From: Sporosarcina ureae
GTDB lineage: Bacteria > Bacillota > Bacilli > Bacillales_A > Planococcaceae
Direction of reading: 5' to 3'
DNA: 64,000 bases
NCBI RefSeq assembly: GCF_002109325.1
Contig: NZ_CP015348.1
Span: forward strand, 399,501-463,500
The notes under the pieces were generated by a model, which saw only the letters and a list, made by a program, of their open reading frames with translations, searched no databases and was not told where the DNA came from. Every line of letters begins with the position of its first letter. Position 1 is the first letter of the stretch. The position numbers and the translations under genes were made by a program. Shown in pieces: positions 45,795 through 57,067 of the stretch.

Positions 45795-48112
45795 TTCTTT
45801 TCCTCCAAAGCGATATCGAGTACTTCATGAGCATCCGACACGAGTTTAAATGTTAATTCTTTTCTTACACTATCTGGAATATCATCTAGATCACGTTCAT
45901 TATCAGACGGGATGATGATCGTGCGAAGACCTGCACGGTGGGCACTTAGTGTTTTTTGCTTCAGTCCACCAATAGGCAACACTCGTCCACGCAATGTCAC
46001 TTCACCTGTCATACCGACTTCACGGCGTATCGGGCGTTCCGTCAATGCGGATACTAGTGCCGTTACGATTGTTATACCGGCGGAAGGTCCATCTTTTGGT
46101 GTGGCGCCTTCTGGAACATGTATATGGATATCCCACTTTTCATGGAAATCTGGATCTATATCAAATGTCATAGCTTTAGAACGCACATACGACAATGCTG
46201 TTTGTGCAGATTCCTTCATAACATCGCCAAGTTTTCCAGTCAGCAATAATTTACCTTTACCTGGTGATAAGGATACCTCAATTTGCAATGTATCTCCACC
46301 TACTGATGTATAGGCTAACCCTGTTGCTGCTCCGACTTGATTGACCGTTTCTGCCTGTCCGAATCGGAAGCGTTTTTTGCCAAGCAATGTTTCCAATGTT
46401 TTCGGGCTCACAGTCAAGCTTTTCTTATCACCTGCGAGGATCTGACGAGCAGCTTTACGACAGATACTGGCGATTTCACGTTCCAATGAACGCACACCCG
46501 CTTCTCGCGTATAATAACGAACAACTTCCAGTACGGCTTCATCTTGGAAACGTAGCTGGGATTTCTTCAGCCCGTGTTCTTTCATTTGTTTGGGAATCAG
46601 ATGATTGATGGCAATCGATTGTTTTTCATGCTCCGTGTAACCTGGGATCGATATGATTTCCATGCGATCACGTAGCGGTCCAGGAATAGCCCCCAGATCA
46701 TTCGATGTAGCGATGAATAAGACACTTGAGAGATCATACGGTTCTTCAATATAATGATCGCTGAAGGTGCTGTTTTGTTCAGGATCCAGCACTTCTAACA
46801 TAGCAGACGATGGATCACCTCGGAAATCATTCGACATTTTATCAATTTCATCGAGTAAGAAAACTGGATTCACAGTACCCGCTTTCTTCATACTTTGAAT
46901 AATACGTCCGGGCATAGCACCTACATACGTTCTACGATGACCTCGAATTTCTGATTCATCCCGTACGCCGCCTAGAGACAAACGGACAAATTTGCGTCCT
47001 AATGACTCGGCAATTGAACGTGCCAATGATGTTTTACCAACCCCTGGAGGTCCATCCAAACAAAGGATAGGACCACGGAGTGAATTGGTCATCTGACGCA
47101 CCGCTAGATACTCAAGAATCCGTTCTTTAACGTTTTCCAAGCCTTCGTGGTCACGATTCAATATTTCTTCAGAACGCTTCAAATCCAATTGGTCTTTTGT
47201 AGCATCGGTCCACGGCAGCATGATCAGCCACTCGATATAGTTACGGATGATACCACTCTCTGCGGAAATAGAAGGAATTTTTTCATAGCGTTCTAGTTCT
47301 CGCTCTGCTGTTTCTCTTACAGATTGAGGCATATTCGCTTCTTCAATTTTCTTATTCAGCTCCGTCACTTCAAGACCTTTACCGTCTTTATCGCCCAGTT
47401 CTGTCTGAATTGCTTTCAATTGTTCACGTAAATAGAACTCTTTTTGTGTACGTTCCATTGCTTCTTTTACGCGTTCATTAATTTTTTGTTCAAGCTCCAT
47501 GATTTCCTGTTCATTATACATACGACTAATTAGCCATTCCAAACGTTCAGGTACATCGATCATTTCAAGCACTTCTTGTTTCGCTGTTAATTTTAACGGT
47601 AAATTCGATGCGATCATATCCGCTAATCTTCCCGGTTCTTGAATACTCTCAACTGTTTCGAGTGTTTCATCGGAAATACGTTTACTGTTTTTCGCGTATC
47701 GTTTAAACTGTGCAACGAGTGAACGCATCAGCGCTTCTGCCTCAGCATCTTTTTCATCGTTCTCTTCGTAGCATTCCACATTCACAACAGGATATAGATC
47801 CGCTTCCTCGTAAACACACCACTTGGCTCTATGTATCCCTTCAATCAATACCCGATAGGTACCATTTGGCAATTGCGTCATCGATTTGATATTCGCTAAC
47901 GTACCAATCGTTTGTAAATCATCTTTTTCTGGATTTTCTAAGCTTAAATCTTTCTGCGTTGCTAGGAAAATTTGATGATCACCTGCTAAAGAATGTTCAA
48001 TAGCAAAAATCGAACGCTCTCGACCTACATCGATATGTAAAAGCATCGTCGGATATACAATCACTCCGCGAAGTGGCAATAATGGGATGTTCTGTTTTTG
48101 AATCGTCGGCAT
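45791..48112 (-). CDS. lon: ATP-dependent protease Lon (LonA)
   Basis: 773 residues: N-terminal substrate domain (residues about 1-205), coiled coil, AAA+ with Walker [10 protein letters not shown] and Walker [11 protein letters not shown], and a C-terminal Ser/Lys dyad protease with KDGPSAGIT and TLSAHRAG(L). Full length for LonA. The ribosome site GGAGGTGG precedes the ATG. In B. subtilis lonB lies between lonA and clpX. Here only a 131-bp spacer with a terminator intervenes. Confidence 0.97.
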   Translation of the reverse strand: MPTIQKQNIPLLPLRGVIVYPTMLLHIDVGRERSIFAIEHSLAGDHQIFLATQKDLSLENPEKDDLQTIGTLANIKSMTQLPNGTYRVLIEGIHRAKWCVYEEADLYPVVNVECYEENDEKDAEAEALMRSLVAQFKRYAKNSKRISDETLETVESIQEPGRLADMIASNLPLKLTAKQEVLEMIDVPERLEWLISRMYNEQEIMELEQKINERVKEAMERTQKEFYLREQLKAIQTELGDKDGKGLEVTELNKKIEEANMPQSVRETAERELERYEKIPSISAESGIIRNYIEWLIMLPWTDATKDQLDLKRSEEILNRDHEGLENVKERILEYLAVRQMTNSLRGPILCLDGPPGVGKTSLARSIAESLGRKFVRLSLGGVRDESEIRGHRRTYVGAMPGRIIQSMKKAGTVNPVFLLDEIDKMSNDFRGDPSSAMLEVLDPEQNSTFSDHYIEEPYDLSSVLFIATSNDLGAIPGPLRDRMEIISIPGYTEHEKQSIAINHLIPKQMKEHGLKKSQLRFQDEAVLEVVRYYTREAGVRSLEREIASICRKAARQILAGDKKSLTVSPKTLETLLGKKRFRFGQAETVNQVGAATGLAYTSVGGDTLQIEVSLSPGKGKLLLTGKLGDVMKESAQTALSYVRSKAMTFDIDPDFHEKWDIHIHVPEGATPKDGPSAGITIVTALVSALTERPIRREVGMTGEVTLRGRVLPIGGLKQKTLSAHRAGLRTIIIPSDNERDLDDIPDSVRKELTFKLVSDAHEVLDIALEEKK

Positions 48113-48180
48113 GATAAGCCACCTCCAAATAAATTATGTCTAAGTATGTATATAGTTCATAAATAAAATCTTATGTAAGA

Positions 48181-48232
48181 AAAAGCCGACTGCCGAACGT
48201 ATAGGATACGCATCGGTGGAGCCGGCCTTTTT
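48181..48232 (-). terminator. Terminator after clpX
   Basis: Long imperfect stem built from GCCGAC-TGCCGA and TCGGTGGAGCCGGC, T-rich end on the minus strand, between clpX and lon. Confidence 0.75.
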
Positions 48233-48244
48233 GCCATTTCGGCG

Positions 48245-49513
48245 TTATGCAGTATTTTTTTCGTTATCTGCTTCGTAAATTGATCCGTCTTCTTTATACA
48301 AGATCGGAGTAGATGTACCCGTGACAGAATCTTTAGTGATGATACATTTCTTTACTTCTTCAAGTGAAGGAAGATCATACATTACGTCCAACATGATATT
48401 TTCGATAATCGAACGAAGTCCACGAGCACCCGTTTTACGAGCAATTGCTTCTTTCGCGATTTCGATTAATGCGTCATCTTCAAATTGAAGTTCAACATCA
48501 TCAAGTTCGACCATCTTCTGGTATTGTTTAACGATCGCATTTTTCGGTTCAGTTAGAATTTGATACAATGTATCCGCATCTAGTGTATCGAGAGTTGCGA
48601 TAACCGGCAAACGACCGATGAATTCCGGAATCAAACCGTATGATTGTAGATCTTCAGGAATCAATTTAGCCAATAGACTATCTTGTTCATTGATTTCTTG
48701 CTTCGATTCAGAACCGAAACCGATGACTTTACGTCCAATACGGCGTTTAACGATATCTTCGATGCCGTCAAATGCTCCACCCACAACGAACAAGATATTC
48801 GTTGTATCGATTTGCAAGAATTCTTGATGAGGATGCTTACGACCGCCTTGTGGTGGTACGCTTGCAACTGTTCCTTCCAAAATCTTCAGCAAGGCTTGTT
48901 GTACACCTTCACCAGATACGTCACGTGTAATCGATGCGTTCTCGGATTTACGAGCTACTTTATCGATTTCATCGATGTAGATAATTCCTTTTTCAGCTTT
49001 ATCGATATCGAAATCCGCTGCTTGAATTAATTTCAAGAGGATATTCTCTACGTCTTCCCCAACGTAACCTGCTTCAGTTAATGAAGTCGCATCTGCAATC
49101 GCAAATGGTACATCCAAAATACGAGCCAATGTTTGAGCGAGTAAAGTTTTACCGCTACCTGTTGGTCCGATTAAGACGATATTGGATTTAGCCAGCTCGA
49201 CTTCATCAATTTTACTACCTGAATTCACTCGTTTGTAATGATTGTATACTGCTACTGCGAGTGATTTCTTTGCACGATCTTGCCCGATGATATAATCATC
49301 GAGGATACTTTGGATCTCTCTTGGTTTTGGAACGTCTTTTAGTTCAAAGCCTTCTTCAAGACCGACTTCCTCTTCCACGATTTCCGCACAAAGTTCAACG
49401 CATTCATCACAAATATAAACACCTTGACCAGCTACTAGTTTGCGGACTTGCTCTTGAGATTTCCCGCAAAAAGAACAGCTCAAGTTATCGTTTTCATCAT
49501 TAAATTTGAACAT
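48245..49513 (-). CDS. clpX: ATP-dependent Clp protease unfoldase ClpX
   Basis: 422 residues. N-terminal four-Cys zinc domain (CSFCG ... CDECVELC), AAA+ with [17 protein letters not shown] IIYIDEID, sensor region and the IGF loop (KVIGFGSE) that docks ClpP. The ATG at 49513 follows AGGGG. A GTG at 49522 is the alternative. Promoter at 49539-49567. Confidence 0.97.
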   Translation of the reverse strand: MFKFNDENDNLSCSFCGKSQEQVRKLVAGQGVYICDECVELCAEIVEEEVGLEEGFELKDVPKPREIQSILDDYIIGQDRAKKSLAVAVYNHYKRVNSGSKIDEVELAKSNIVLIGPTGSGKTLLAQTLARILDVPFAIADATSLTEAGYVGEDVENILLKLIQAADFDIDKAEKGIIYIDEIDKVARKSENASITRDVSGEGVQQALLKILEGTVASVPPQGGRKHPHQEFLQIDTTNILFVVGGAFDGIEDIVKRRIGRKVIGFGSESKQEINEQDSLLAKLIPEDLQSYGLIPEFIGRLPVIATLDTLDADTLYQILTEPKNAIVKQYQKMVELDDVELQFEDDALIEIAKEAIARKTGARGLRSIIENIMLDVMYDLPSLEEVKKCIITKDSVTGTSTPILYKEDGSIYEADNEKNTA

Positions 49514-49538
49514 TATGCTCACCCCTATTCAAGTGAAT

Positions 49539-49567
49539 ATACTACAAGATTACTTTGACTTAATCAA
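49539..49567 (-). promoter_or_regulatory. Putative clpX promoter
   Basis: TTGATT (49562-49567), 17-bp spacer, TAGTAT (49539-49544), 26 bp before the clpX start on the minus strand. Confidence 0.65.
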
Positions 49568-49673
49568 CTAATTAGAACTTAACGACCAACACAACCAGCC
49601 TGATATGTATGGTTATTTACGCTCTAGCTTATGGAGTTTAGAAAACTCTATACATGAAGTCTTTTATTTAAGA

Positions 49674-49706
49674 AAAACAAGGTACGGGCAAACCGTACCT
49701 TGTTTT
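49674..49706 (-). terminator. tig terminator
   Basis: Perfect 14-bp stem (49674-49687 with 49693-49706) around a 5-nt loop, T-rich on the minus strand. Confidence 0.9.
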
Positions 49707-49721
49707 ATCTATATAGAAAGA

Positions 49722-51008
49722 TTAGTCGACGATTTTAGCGCTGTCAACAAGTAGTTGAACTGTTTTGTTGAAACGAAGATCGTTTTCAAGTACAGATGTG
49801 CCACCAAGAGTAGTCTTGATTTGCTCAACGTCCATACCGAATTGCTCAGACATCTTTTCAAGTTCTGCATTAATATCTTCTTCAGGAACTTCAACGTTTT
49901 CAGCAGCACCGATTGCTTCAAGTGTTAATGAAACGCGTACGCGGCTTAGAGCGTCGTCCTTCATTTGGTCGCGAAGTGTTTTCTCGTCTTGACCAGAGAA
50001 CTGGAAGTAAAGATCCAAGTTCATGCCTTGCATTTGTAGACGTTGTTCGAAGTCCTGCATCATACGATCCGTTTCTGAATCGATCATCGCTTGTGGAATT
50101 TCCATCTCAGCGTTGCTTGCAGCCTGTTCTACTAGATCGTCACGAAGAGCTGTTTCAGAATCATTCTTCTTCACTTCTTCAGCTTCTTCTTTCAACTTCG
50201 TGCGTAGCTCTTCTACTGAAGAAACGCTCTCGTCGATTTCTTTTGCTAACTCGTCATCAAGTTCAGGTACTTCTTTAGACTTGATTTCGTTAACTTTTAC
50301 TTTGAATGTAGCAGGTTTACCAGCTAGTTCAGCAGCATGGTATTCTTCAGGGAAAGTGATTTCAATATCTTTTTCTTCTCCTGTTTTCATGCCTACTACT
50401 TGCTCTTCGAATCCTGGAATGAATGAACCAGATCCAACTTCAAGTTCGTAGTTTTCTGACTGTCCGCCTTCGAATGCTTCGCCATCAGCGAATCCTTCGA
50501 AATCGATTGTAGCTGTATCGCCATCTTCAACAACGCCGTCTTCTTTGACTACCATTTCTGCTAGTGCTGCTGTACGTTGTTCAAGCTGTGCTTCAACTTC
50601 CTCGTCTGTTACTTCAACTGATTGACGAGTCACTTCAAGACCTTTGTATTCGCCAAGTTTCACTTCTGGCTTAAGTGCGATAACTGCTGTGAATACAACC
50701 GGCTCGCCTTTTTCTAACTTTTCGATGTCAATCTCAGGTGCAGCGATTGGATCAACGTCTGCTTCGTCTACTGCTGCAGAGTATGCTCCAGGTAGCACGA
50801 TATCGATTGCATCGTTGTAAAGTGATTCTTCACCGTACATTTGGTTGAACATCTTACGTGGCATTTTTCCTTTACGGAAACCAGGTGCTTGTACTTTCTT
50901 TACTACTTTTTTGAACGCTTCATCTAGTGCTTCGTTGAAACGCTCTACGGAAACTTCAAACGTAAGTTTCCCTTCACTGCCTTCTAATTTTTCCCATTTA
51001 ACTGTCAT
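49722..51008 (-). CDS. tig: Trigger factor, ribosome-associated chaperone
   Basis: 428 residues: N-terminal ribosome-binding domain with [12 protein letters not shown], a PPIase (FKBP) domain ([21 protein letters not shown] ...), and the C-terminal arm domain. It folds nascent chains. ATG at 51008 follows TGGAGG. Transcribed from the promoter at 51212-51239 with a leader of about 190 nt. Confidence 0.97.
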   Translation of the reverse strand: MTVKWEKLEGSEGKLTFEVSVERFNEALDEAFKKVVKKVQAPGFRKGKMPRKMFNQMYGEESLYNDAIDIVLPGAYSAAVDEADVDPIAAPEIDIEKLEKGEPVVFTAVIALKPEVKLGEYKGLEVTRQSVEVTDEEVEAQLEQRTAALAEMVVKEDGVVEDGDTATIDFEGFADGEAFEGGQSENYELEVGSGSFIPGFEEQVVGMKTGEEKDIEITFPEEYHAAELAGKPATFKVKVNEIKSKEVPELDDELAKEIDESVSSVEELRTKLKEEAEEVKKNDSETALRDDLVEQAASNAEMEIPQAMIDSETDRMMQDFEQRLQMQGMNLDLYFQFSGQDEKTLRDQMKDDALSRVRVSLTLEAIGAAENVEVPEEDINAELEKMSEQFGMDVEQIKTTLGGTSVLENDLRFNKTVQLLVDSAKIVD

Positions 51009-51211
51009 ATGTATGACCTCCAAATCATTTGCAATACTTTTATTTTTATTTTAATCAATTATACCTTCGCATGATTGTATCTAAATTTTTTCTGTACTTC
51101 CTAAAAAATCTTCGACACCCTTTGAAGGCTTTACCTGAATCAGCTCATTTTGTTGTGCCTATTACAAGCAACAACGTTACTGAATACAGATAAGCAGTTG
51201 ACAACCATTTT

Positions 51212-51239
51212 AGTATAACATAGTCTATTCATCTTTCAA
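51212..51239 (-). promoter_or_regulatory. tig promoter
   Basis: TTGAAA (51234-51239), 16-bp spacer, TATACT (51212-51217) on the minus strand, just after the ysoA stop and about 200 bp before tig. Confidence 0.7.
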
Positions 51240-51252
51240 GAATTAATCACTG

Positions 51253-52218
51253 TTAGCTTTCCATTTCTTCATCGACCGAACGTATGAACGTTAGCAATGA
51301 AGATTCCTCTGTCGGCTTACCGTATAATAACTGCTTCGTATACGCTACATATGCGCCCGCCACTTCGTCCGCCGTATAAGGACCCCAGTGGAACGGAAAC
51401 AGCAAAACACTGTATTTCAATATCAGGTTCACTACTAGCTCACTCGCTGTAGGATCTTTCTCAAATTGTGCCTTTGCAAGAAACTGTACCTCCCCAATAA
51501 ATTGATCTTCTTCAGGGGACACAAGTCTCGATGGATTCGTCTCCGTCTTAAAGTGATACTTGCGAATAGCTAATGTTTCTTGATAACCCGTTTGCTGCAG
51601 TAAAAGTAAGGCATATGTCTTCACAACAGGTAATGTATCCTCTGCTTCGATGACATCCACCAGCAGCGGAATATACGGTTGCAGTTTCTGATGTTGCAAC
51701 GACAATAAAAATTCTTGTTGCTCCATCGATCCCATCTTATAAAAATGGCTACTTGTAATAGAAGGCTCCTCAATAGAAGGTTCTTCATAGCGATCGGATA
51801 ATCGTCCATTTAATTCGCGTAAATATTGAAACTTTTGCAAGCTACTTTTCGGAATCATTTCTTTTTCTAGAAGACCTTGTATCGTCAGCTCCACTTCATC
51901 ATATTGCTGGAGTTGGATCGAAATTGAAAGATAAAGCTCGAGTAATTCTATGTAATCGCCTGCTTGATTTTGCATAGCAAGCAAGGCAAATTCTTTCGCT
52001 CGTTCATATTCTTTCATTTCGTATAAGGAAATGGCCAGACCATCGAAAACAGAATAATCTTCGGGGTCAATTTCCAATACAGATTCAAAATGGCGGATCG
52101 CATCTTCATGCAAATCACGTTCCATTGCCTCTCTACCATCTCGGTGAAGACGCTCGAGTGTTCCGGGAAAGACTACCATATTTCCTTTTTTAATGACTTG
52201 TCTACGTTTCTTTTGCAC
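51253..52218 (-). CDS. ysoA: TPR-repeat protein YsoA
   Basis: 321 residues. Two TPR-like helical pairs early on (GREAMERDLHEDAIRHFESVLEIDPEDYSVFDGLAISLYEMKEYERAKEFALLAM), then a helical domain with no recognised motif. Homologous position to B. subtilis ysoA beside tig. Function unknown. GTG at 52218 follows AGGTGA, and a GTG at 52227 is the other choice. Confidence 0.78.
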   Translation of the reverse strand: MQKKRRQVIKKGNMVVFPGTLERLHRDGREAMERDLHEDAIRHFESVLEIDPEDYSVFDGLAISLYEMKEYERAKEFALLAMQNQAGDYIELLELYLSISIQLQQYDEVELTIQGLLEKEMIPKSSLQKFQYLRELNGRLSDRYEEPSIEEPSITSSHFYKMGSMEQQEFLLSLQHQKLQPYIPLLVDVIEAEDTLPVVKTYALLLLQQTGYQETLAIRKYHFKTETNPSRLVSPEEDQFIGEVQFLAKAQFEKDPTASELVVNLILKYSVLLFPFHWGPYTADEVAGAYVAYTKQLLYGKPTEESSLLTFIRSVDEEMES

Positions 52219-52305
52219 TGTACTCACCTGCCTGCTTTGTTACTTTCACTATAGCACAGCATTCTAAAACGATTCCAGCTTGAAGCAAAGAATGAAGGAA
52301 GACGG

Positions 52306-53232
52306 TTATACTGACGACTGATCCGCCACATACCACTTTCGCTCGTCCACCTTACAAATAACGGGTCGGTCTGAAGTGGTTCCAATATACTCTCCGTCAG
52401 TGTGGCAACCTACTACTCGATCGGGTTCAATGATGAACGTATCACTCTTATAAGTAGAAACTCCCTTTAACTTCGTATGACTTCCATTAAAGACAGTTAA
52501 GAATACGGTGAGGAATTTCAGCGTGGATATGGAATGAACGACTGTCAGCTCAAACTCTCCATCATCGTAAATGGAATGCGGAGAAATTTTCATGCCGCCA
52601 CCGTAATACTTTTGATTGTTCACTGTGATCATCCAAACTTTACGAAACACGCGAGTATCCGAATCTATTCGAATTTCCGCGTTAAAAGGTTTGAAAGCTA
52701 GTAGACTCTTTGCAACCGTCAATGCATACACTACGCTACCTAGCTTCCATTTATTCAATGTCTTTTTAATAGTAGATCGACTAGCTGCCAATGAAATATC
52801 CGCATCCAAACCAAATCCACTATTACTCGCAAAATAGCGTTGATGAACAGTGTCTAATTGAACCGATCCAAAGTCTACCGTTTTTCGCTTAATCGGTTTG
52901 GTTGCGATATAGTTTTCAATTTCCTGCAAACTAGTAAACGCGGGGAACTCCCTCGCGAAATCATTACCCGATCCTGCTTTCATGACCCCGACGGTTACAT
53001 GAGGATAACCTACCACCCCATTTAGCACTTCGTGAATCGTGCCATCCCCGCCTATCACGATAAGCAACAATGACTCAGAAGTTTGTCCAGCCAGTTGCTT
53101 TGCCAGTTCTATCGCATGACCACGCCGCTCTGTCAGATGATATGGATAGTTACTATTCTTCCGCAGGATCGCCCACACTTTAGCCCCTTTACCGTCACCA
53201 GCCTGTTCATTGATAATGAAATGCACTTCCAT
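52306..53232 (-). CDS. Diacylglycerol kinase-like lipid kinase
   Basis: 308 residues, DAGK catalytic family. Nucleotide loop VIGGDGTIHEVLNG, N-terminal INEQAGDGKGAKVW and GSGNDFAREF, all typical of DgkB/YegS relatives. It phosphorylates diacylglycerol or a similar lipid. B. subtilis has several paralogues (for example YtlR), and which one is closest cannot be told here. Confidence 0.85.
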   Translation of the reverse strand: MEVHFIINEQAGDGKGAKVWAILRKNSNYPYHLTERRGHAIELAKQLAGQTSESLLLIVIGGDGTIHEVLNGVVGYPHVTVGVMKAGSGNDFAREFPAFTSLQEIENYIATKPIKRKTVDFGSVQLDTVHQRYFASNSGFGLDADISLAASRSTIKKTLNKWKLGSVVYALTVAKSLLAFKPFNAEIRIDSDTRVFRKVWMITVNNQKYYGGGMKISPHSIYDDGEFELTVVHSISTLKFLTVFLTVFNGSHTKLKGVSTYKSDTFIIEPDRVVGCHTDGEYIGTTSDRPVICKVDERKWYVADQSSV

Positions 53233-53302
53233 GTGTACCGCCTCTTTCGAAAGCCTTTTTCATCATAGTAGCAGACTGCCAAATGACATACTAGCCAATT
53301 TA

Positions 53303-53932
53303 TTAGATGATTTGATACTTCACTTGTAGACTTGCGCTAATCGTAATAGTACCAGATTCGATCGGCGTTCTACCTGTATCCGCCATGGCCATCGCTCGAA
53401 ATGCAACTGGCTGAGACGTATGCTGTTCTTCAATTTTCATTGGAATCGGCTTATTTTGTAACTTCAATGAAGTACCAATTGTAATCATTTTTGTTTCAGC
53501 GTCTGTAAGGGCTAGCGCCAAAGCTTGTTGATATCGGTCATCTTGATCCTGCATCGTGAATTCAATACTCCCCACTTGATTGACACCATTTTTGACTGCG
53601 AGATCGACTAGTTCACCCGTTCGTGACAGTTCGTTGCTTGTAATCCGGATGGAGTTGATCACTTCGTAGCCTTGAAATCGTTGTTCGCCATTGACGTATT
53701 CATAGACTGGTCGAATTTGAAAATCTATTGTTTGAATGGATGATTCTTCTATTCCTACTTTTTTCAGTGATTGGATGACTTGGTTCATACGACTAGCATT
53801 TTCTTGTTGGATATCCTTAAGTTCCGTTCCTCTTGTGGTGACAGATAACACCATATGAACTGTATCAGGTGAAACTTTCACCGCACCTTCGCCAAAGACA
53901 GTAATAGTTCGTGTTTCTTGTTCGTTATACAT
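53303..53932 (-). CDS. SIMPL domain (DUF541) protein
   Basis: 209 residues, one SIMPL domain: TITVFGEGAVKVSPDTVHMVLSV ... GYEVINSIRI ... ADAETKM-type ALTDAETKMITIG. No signal peptide, unlike many periplasmic members. Function unknown, sometimes linked to stress. ATG at 53932 follows GGAGGG. Confidence 0.85.
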   Translation of the reverse strand: MYNEQETRTITVFGEGAVKVSPDTVHMVLSVTTRGTELKDIQQENASRMNQVIQSLKKVGIEESSIQTIDFQIRPVYEYVNGEQRFQGYEVINSIRITSNELSRTGELVDLAVKNGVNQVGSIEFTMQDQDDRYQQALALALTDAETKMITIGTSLKLQNKPIPMKIEEQHTSQPVAFRAMAMADTGRTPIESGTITISASLQVKYQII

Positions 53933-54078
53933 ACAAAACACCCTCCTTTTTTTACAGTACTATTATTTCTATGCAACACCTGTACCTATTCATACTTCAT
54001 TTATGGCTTGATTACTTAGTCGAACGAGAACAAAGACTTTATCATAACTTATAAGAAAACAATTAAGGAGAGTTCTCT

Positions 54079-54294
54079 ATGAGTGAAAATGAAAAACAGA
54101 TTGCTAAATTGGCATTGCTCGGTGAATCTATCGGCTTGTTCGGCCAAGCGATTACAACGCTAGCTGCCTATCTCGCATTAGAAGAAGAGATTGAAGAAGA
54201 TCAATTGGCTAAAATGCAGGAACAGATAGATTATGTGTTAAAAGAACTTATACAGATAAAAAATGAATCTGGAGACATCCGGACATCTACATAG
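54079..54294 (+). CDS. Small acidic helical protein
   Basis: 71 residues. An Ala/Leu-rich helix (KLALLGESIGLFGQAITTLAAYLALEEE) followed by a charged helix (EEDQLAKMQEQIDYVLKELIQIK). Strong TAAGGAGAG before the ATG and its own terminator overlapping the stop, so a real gene. No family recognised. Confidence 0.75.
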   Translation: MSENEKQIAKLALLGESIGLFGQAITTLAAYLALEEEIEEDQLAKMQEQIDYVLKELIQIKNESGDIRTST

Positions 54295-54313
54295 ATAACC
54301 GGATGTTTTCTGT
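54275..54313 (+). terminator. Terminator of the small acidic protein gene
   Basis: 8-bp stem ACATCCGG / CCGGATGT (54275-54282 with 54299-54306), then TTTTCTGTTTT. The proximal arm lies in the last codons. Confidence 0.75.
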
Positions 54314-54409
54314 TTTAGAGAAGTAAATTAAATCGAAGTTTCGCTAAATCCAAATAAAAATAGCCCCCGATCTAGTACGACCGATGAGCTACGAATATTG
54401 GTGATTATA

Positions 54410-54508
54410 TTAAAACGTAATGAATCCCTTTTGCACGGCGAATCCACCTAATGTAAACAAGGCGATGACAACGAGTGTAATGATGAATAATCGATTATTT
54501 CTGTCCAA
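54410..54508 (-). CDS. 32-residue small membrane protein
   Basis: Short ORF from TTG 54508 to TAA 54410. The peptide DRNNRLFIITLVVIALFTLGG plus FAVQKGFITF is one membrane helix with a charged N terminus, a convincing shape. GGTG lies 5 nt upstream, weak. Not seen in any family I know. Confidence 0.5.
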   Translation of the reverse strand: MDRNNRLFIITLVVIALFTLGGFAVQKGFITF

Positions 54509-54594
54509 GACGTCACCTATTTCTCTATCGAATAGATTATTATTGCTAGTGACTTCATTCTATCCTATCAAGTTCAGTATAAGCAATCTAATTT

Positions 54595-55221
54595 TCATTC
54601 AATTTCTTTCTTTAACTGATTCAAAAAAACTACCATAAACTCATGTCGCTCTTCCGCCAGCCGTGTACCTTCTTTCGTTACCATCAACTCTTTCAACAAT
54701 AGTAACTTCTCGTGAAAGTGTGTTACTGTGGCCGTTTCTTTTTTGCGGTATTCCGACTCTGACATATCCATTCGTGCTTCTTCTTGTTGGTCATAGAGTT
54801 TTCTACCACGCGCACCTCCAAATGCAAATGCACGCGCTATTCCTACTGCACCGATCGCATCCAAACGATCAGCATCCCTAACGATGGCTCCATTAATTGA
54901 AGTAAGTTCTTTTGCGTTGCCTCCACTGAATGAAACACTTTCAATCGCAGACAGCACTTGATCCGTAATCGATTGCGTCGCACCTATTCTTTCAAGTAAT
55001 TCCACAGTCGTTGCCTCATGCATCTTTTCATACTTCGTATCTTCTACGTCATGTAACAGAACAGCTAGTTTAACGACTAGTTTATCAGCATCCGGCTCTG
55101 TCATTAAGATTTTCTCTGCATTTTTCATTACGCGGTCAATATGATCGAGATCATGGCTTGCATCAAATTTATTGTAAATCCCTTCGACTTCTGACCTGCA
55201 CTTCGCTATCATTTCTTTCAT
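54595..55221 (-). CDS. HD-domain phosphohydrolase
   Basis: 208 residues. HD metal site: H in SHDLDHIDRV, HD in LLHDVEDTKY, later Asp in RDADRLDAIGAVG. Similar to YedJ/YdhB-like proteins with dNTP or cyclic-nucleotide-type substrates, though the real substrate is unknown. Cytosolic. Followed upstream by the msrAB terminator. Confidence 0.85.
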   Translation of the reverse strand: MKEMIAKCRSEVEGIYNKFDASHDLDHIDRVMKNAEKILMTEPDADKLVVKLAVLLHDVEDTKYEKMHEATTVELLERIGATQSITDQVLSAIESVSFSGGNAKELTSINGAIVRDADRLDAIGAVGIARAFAFGGARGRKLYDQQEEARMDMSESEYRKKETATVTHFHEKLLLLKELMVTKEGTRLAEERHEFMVVFLNQLKKEIE

Positions 55222-55249
55222 TGAACCCGGTCCCTTCTTTTTATCGTGT

Positions 55250-55285
55250 AAAAAGGAAAGGCTGCCAAGGGGCCCCTTTCCTTTT
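55250..55285 (-). terminator. Terminator after msrAB
   Basis: 11-bp stem (55250-55261 with 55275-55285) built from AAAGGAAAGG / CCTTTCCTTTT, with a short T-run. Confidence 0.65.
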
Positions 55286-55302
55286 GTTATATTCAGTGTA
55301 CA

Positions 55303-56418
55303 TTATTCCACATAACTTGTCAGATAGCCGTATCCTTTAGCTTCCATCTCTTCTAGAGGTACGAAGTCGATCGCTGCGCTATTTATACAATAACGTAATC
55401 CACCGCGATCTTTCGGTCCATCAGGAAAGATATGGCCGAGGTGACTATCGCCCGCACGACTTCTTACTTCAGTTCGCACCATATTGAAACTTTTATCTGT
55501 ATGTTCCGTCATAACTTCTGGTATGATCGGCTGCGTAAAACTCGGCCAACCACATTGCGAGTCATACTTATCCGCACTTGAGAATAAAGGTTCCCCTGTT
55601 GCGACATCTATATAAATGCCGTCTTCAAATGTATCCCAGTACTCATTCGAGAATGCCGCTTCTGTATTGTTGTCTTGTGTCACTTGATATTGAGCTTTCG
55701 TCAATTTCTTTTTCAATTCTTCATCGCTCGGCTTCGGATAGTCCGCAGCGTCAATTACAGACGGAATGTCTTGATCTTCAAGTGTATCGAATTCTACATG
55801 ACAGTACCCATCTGGATTTTTCTCTAAGTAATCTTGATGATATTCTTCTGCCAGAGTATAGCTCGTTAATGGCTCTACTTCTGTAACAATTTTCTCGTCA
55901 TAACGCTCTTGTTCTTTCGCAACGACTTCATCAATGATTATTTTGTCGTCGGGATTCGTATAATAAATACCTGATCGATATTGTGTACCACGGTCATTTC
56001 CCTGTTTATTCAAAGATGTCGGATCGACAATCATGAAAAAGTGCTCCACAATTGTTTTCAAGTCTGTACGCTCTGGATCGAATTGCACATGCACTGTTTC
56101 CGCGTGACCTGTTTTGCCTGTAATGACTTCATTGTATGTCGGATTTTCCGTTGTGCCGTTCGCAAAGCCAGACGTTACATCAGATACACCATACACTCTT
56201 TCCATGTAAGCTTCCACGCCCCAGAAACAACCTCCAGCCAAATAGATGTCCTGAAGATTTTCTTCATTAAATGTTAGATCTTCATTCGGATTGGCTGGAT
56301 ACTTGGAATCTGAGGAAGCAGTCAGTGAACCTAGACTAGTGGATGAATCTGAATTTCCTATGCCACATCCTGCAAGCAGCAAGATGCAACATAAACTAAG
56401 TATATATTTCAGTTTCAT
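55303..56418 (-). CDS. msrAB: Secreted fused methionine sulfoxide reductase MsrA-MsrB (lipoprotein)
   Basis: 371 residues. Lipoprotein signal with lipobox LLAGC. Residues about 58-205 are MsrA ([11 protein letters not shown] with the nucleophilic Cys). Residues about 235-371 are MsrB, with CGWPSF and the catalytic Cys in [10 protein letters not shown]. It reduces both epimers of Met-sulfoxide on proteins outside the membrane. The MsrB zinc Cys pairs are not obvious beyond one Cys. The upstream thioredoxin-like lipoprotein probably supplies electrons. Confidence 0.93.
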   Translation of the reverse strand: MKLKYILSLCCILLLAGCGIGNSDSSTSLGSLTASSDSKYPANPNEDLTFNEENLQDIYLAGGCFWGVEAYMERVYGVSDVTSGFANGTTENPTYNEVITGKTGHAETVHVQFDPERTDLKTIVEHFFMIVDPTSLNKQGNDRGTQYRSGIYYTNPDDKIIIDEVVAKEQERYDEKIVTEVEPLTSYTLAEEYHQDYLEKNPDGYCHVEFDTLEDQDIPSVIDAADYPKPSDEELKKKLTKAQYQVTQDNNTEAAFSNEYWDTFEDGIYIDVATGEPLFSSADKYDSQCGWPSFTQPIIPEVMTEHTDKSFNMVRTEVRSRAGDSHLGHIFPDGPKDRGGLRYCINSAAIDFVPLEEMEAKGYGYLTSYVE

Positions 56419-56436
56419 AATAAAGGACTCCCCTCA

Positions 56437-56928
56437 TTAATTAATTTGTGCCATAGCATCGATGATTTGTTCATTCGATAAGTGTCCTGGTTGTGAGCGG
56501 ACTAGTTTTCCTTTTGTATCAATGAAAGCAGATGTTGGATACCCTTTCACATTGAAGTCTTGCACTAGACTGCCACCATCATTTAATAACACCGGTAAAT
56601 CGTCTACATTTTGAACACCTTTGAACCATTTTATGAAGTCATCATGTTTCTTTTCATTATTATAACCAGGTGCTACTACAGTCAACACTTCGAAATCAGT
56701 AGATTCCCTAGCTAGTGTATTCACTTCATCGAGACCTGCTAGACAGATAGGACACCAAGAAGCCCAAAACTTTACATACACTTTCTTGCCTTCATAATCC
56801 GCAAGACTGACGGTTTTTCCATCAAAGTCCTGTAAAGCAATGTCATTCGCGCTACTCGCTGTATCAGAAGACGAACAAGCACCTAAAACGGCAACAATTG
56901 CCAACAACATAATGAACTTTTTCAACAT
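56437..56928 (-). CDS. Thioredoxin-like lipoprotein (TlpA/ResA type)
   Basis: 163 residues. Lipobox LGAC, then a thioredoxin fold with active site WASWCPICLAGL and the cis-Pro in KGYPTSAFID. It ends 18 nt before msrAB, so the pair forms an operon. Such partners (Etrx/SdbA-like) reduce extracellular MsrAB in streptococci. AAAGGAGG before the ATG. Confidence 0.92.
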   Translation of the reverse strand: MLKKFIMLLAIVAVLGACSSSDTASSANDIALQDFDGKTVSLADYEGKKVYVKFWASWCPICLAGLDEVNTLARESTDFEVLTVVAPGYNNEKKHDDFIKWFKGVQNVDDLPVLLNDGGSLVQDFNVKGYPTSAFIDTKGKLVRSQPGHLSNEQIIDAMAQIN

Positions 56929-57067
56929 GGTGATTCCTCCTTTTTCCTATTCATATACCTAGTATAAAATGAATACATGGTAGAAAGTATTGAATAAGAC
57001 TCGGAAAAAATTTAAAATGAGTAAATGCCGACATTTTCCGACAAAAAGTAGTTCTTCGCCTATAACT

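Noticed and set aside
54358..54400. Possible small RNA hairpin before the 32-residue ORF
   Set aside because: Pairing is weak and no promoter or terminator supports a separate RNA.
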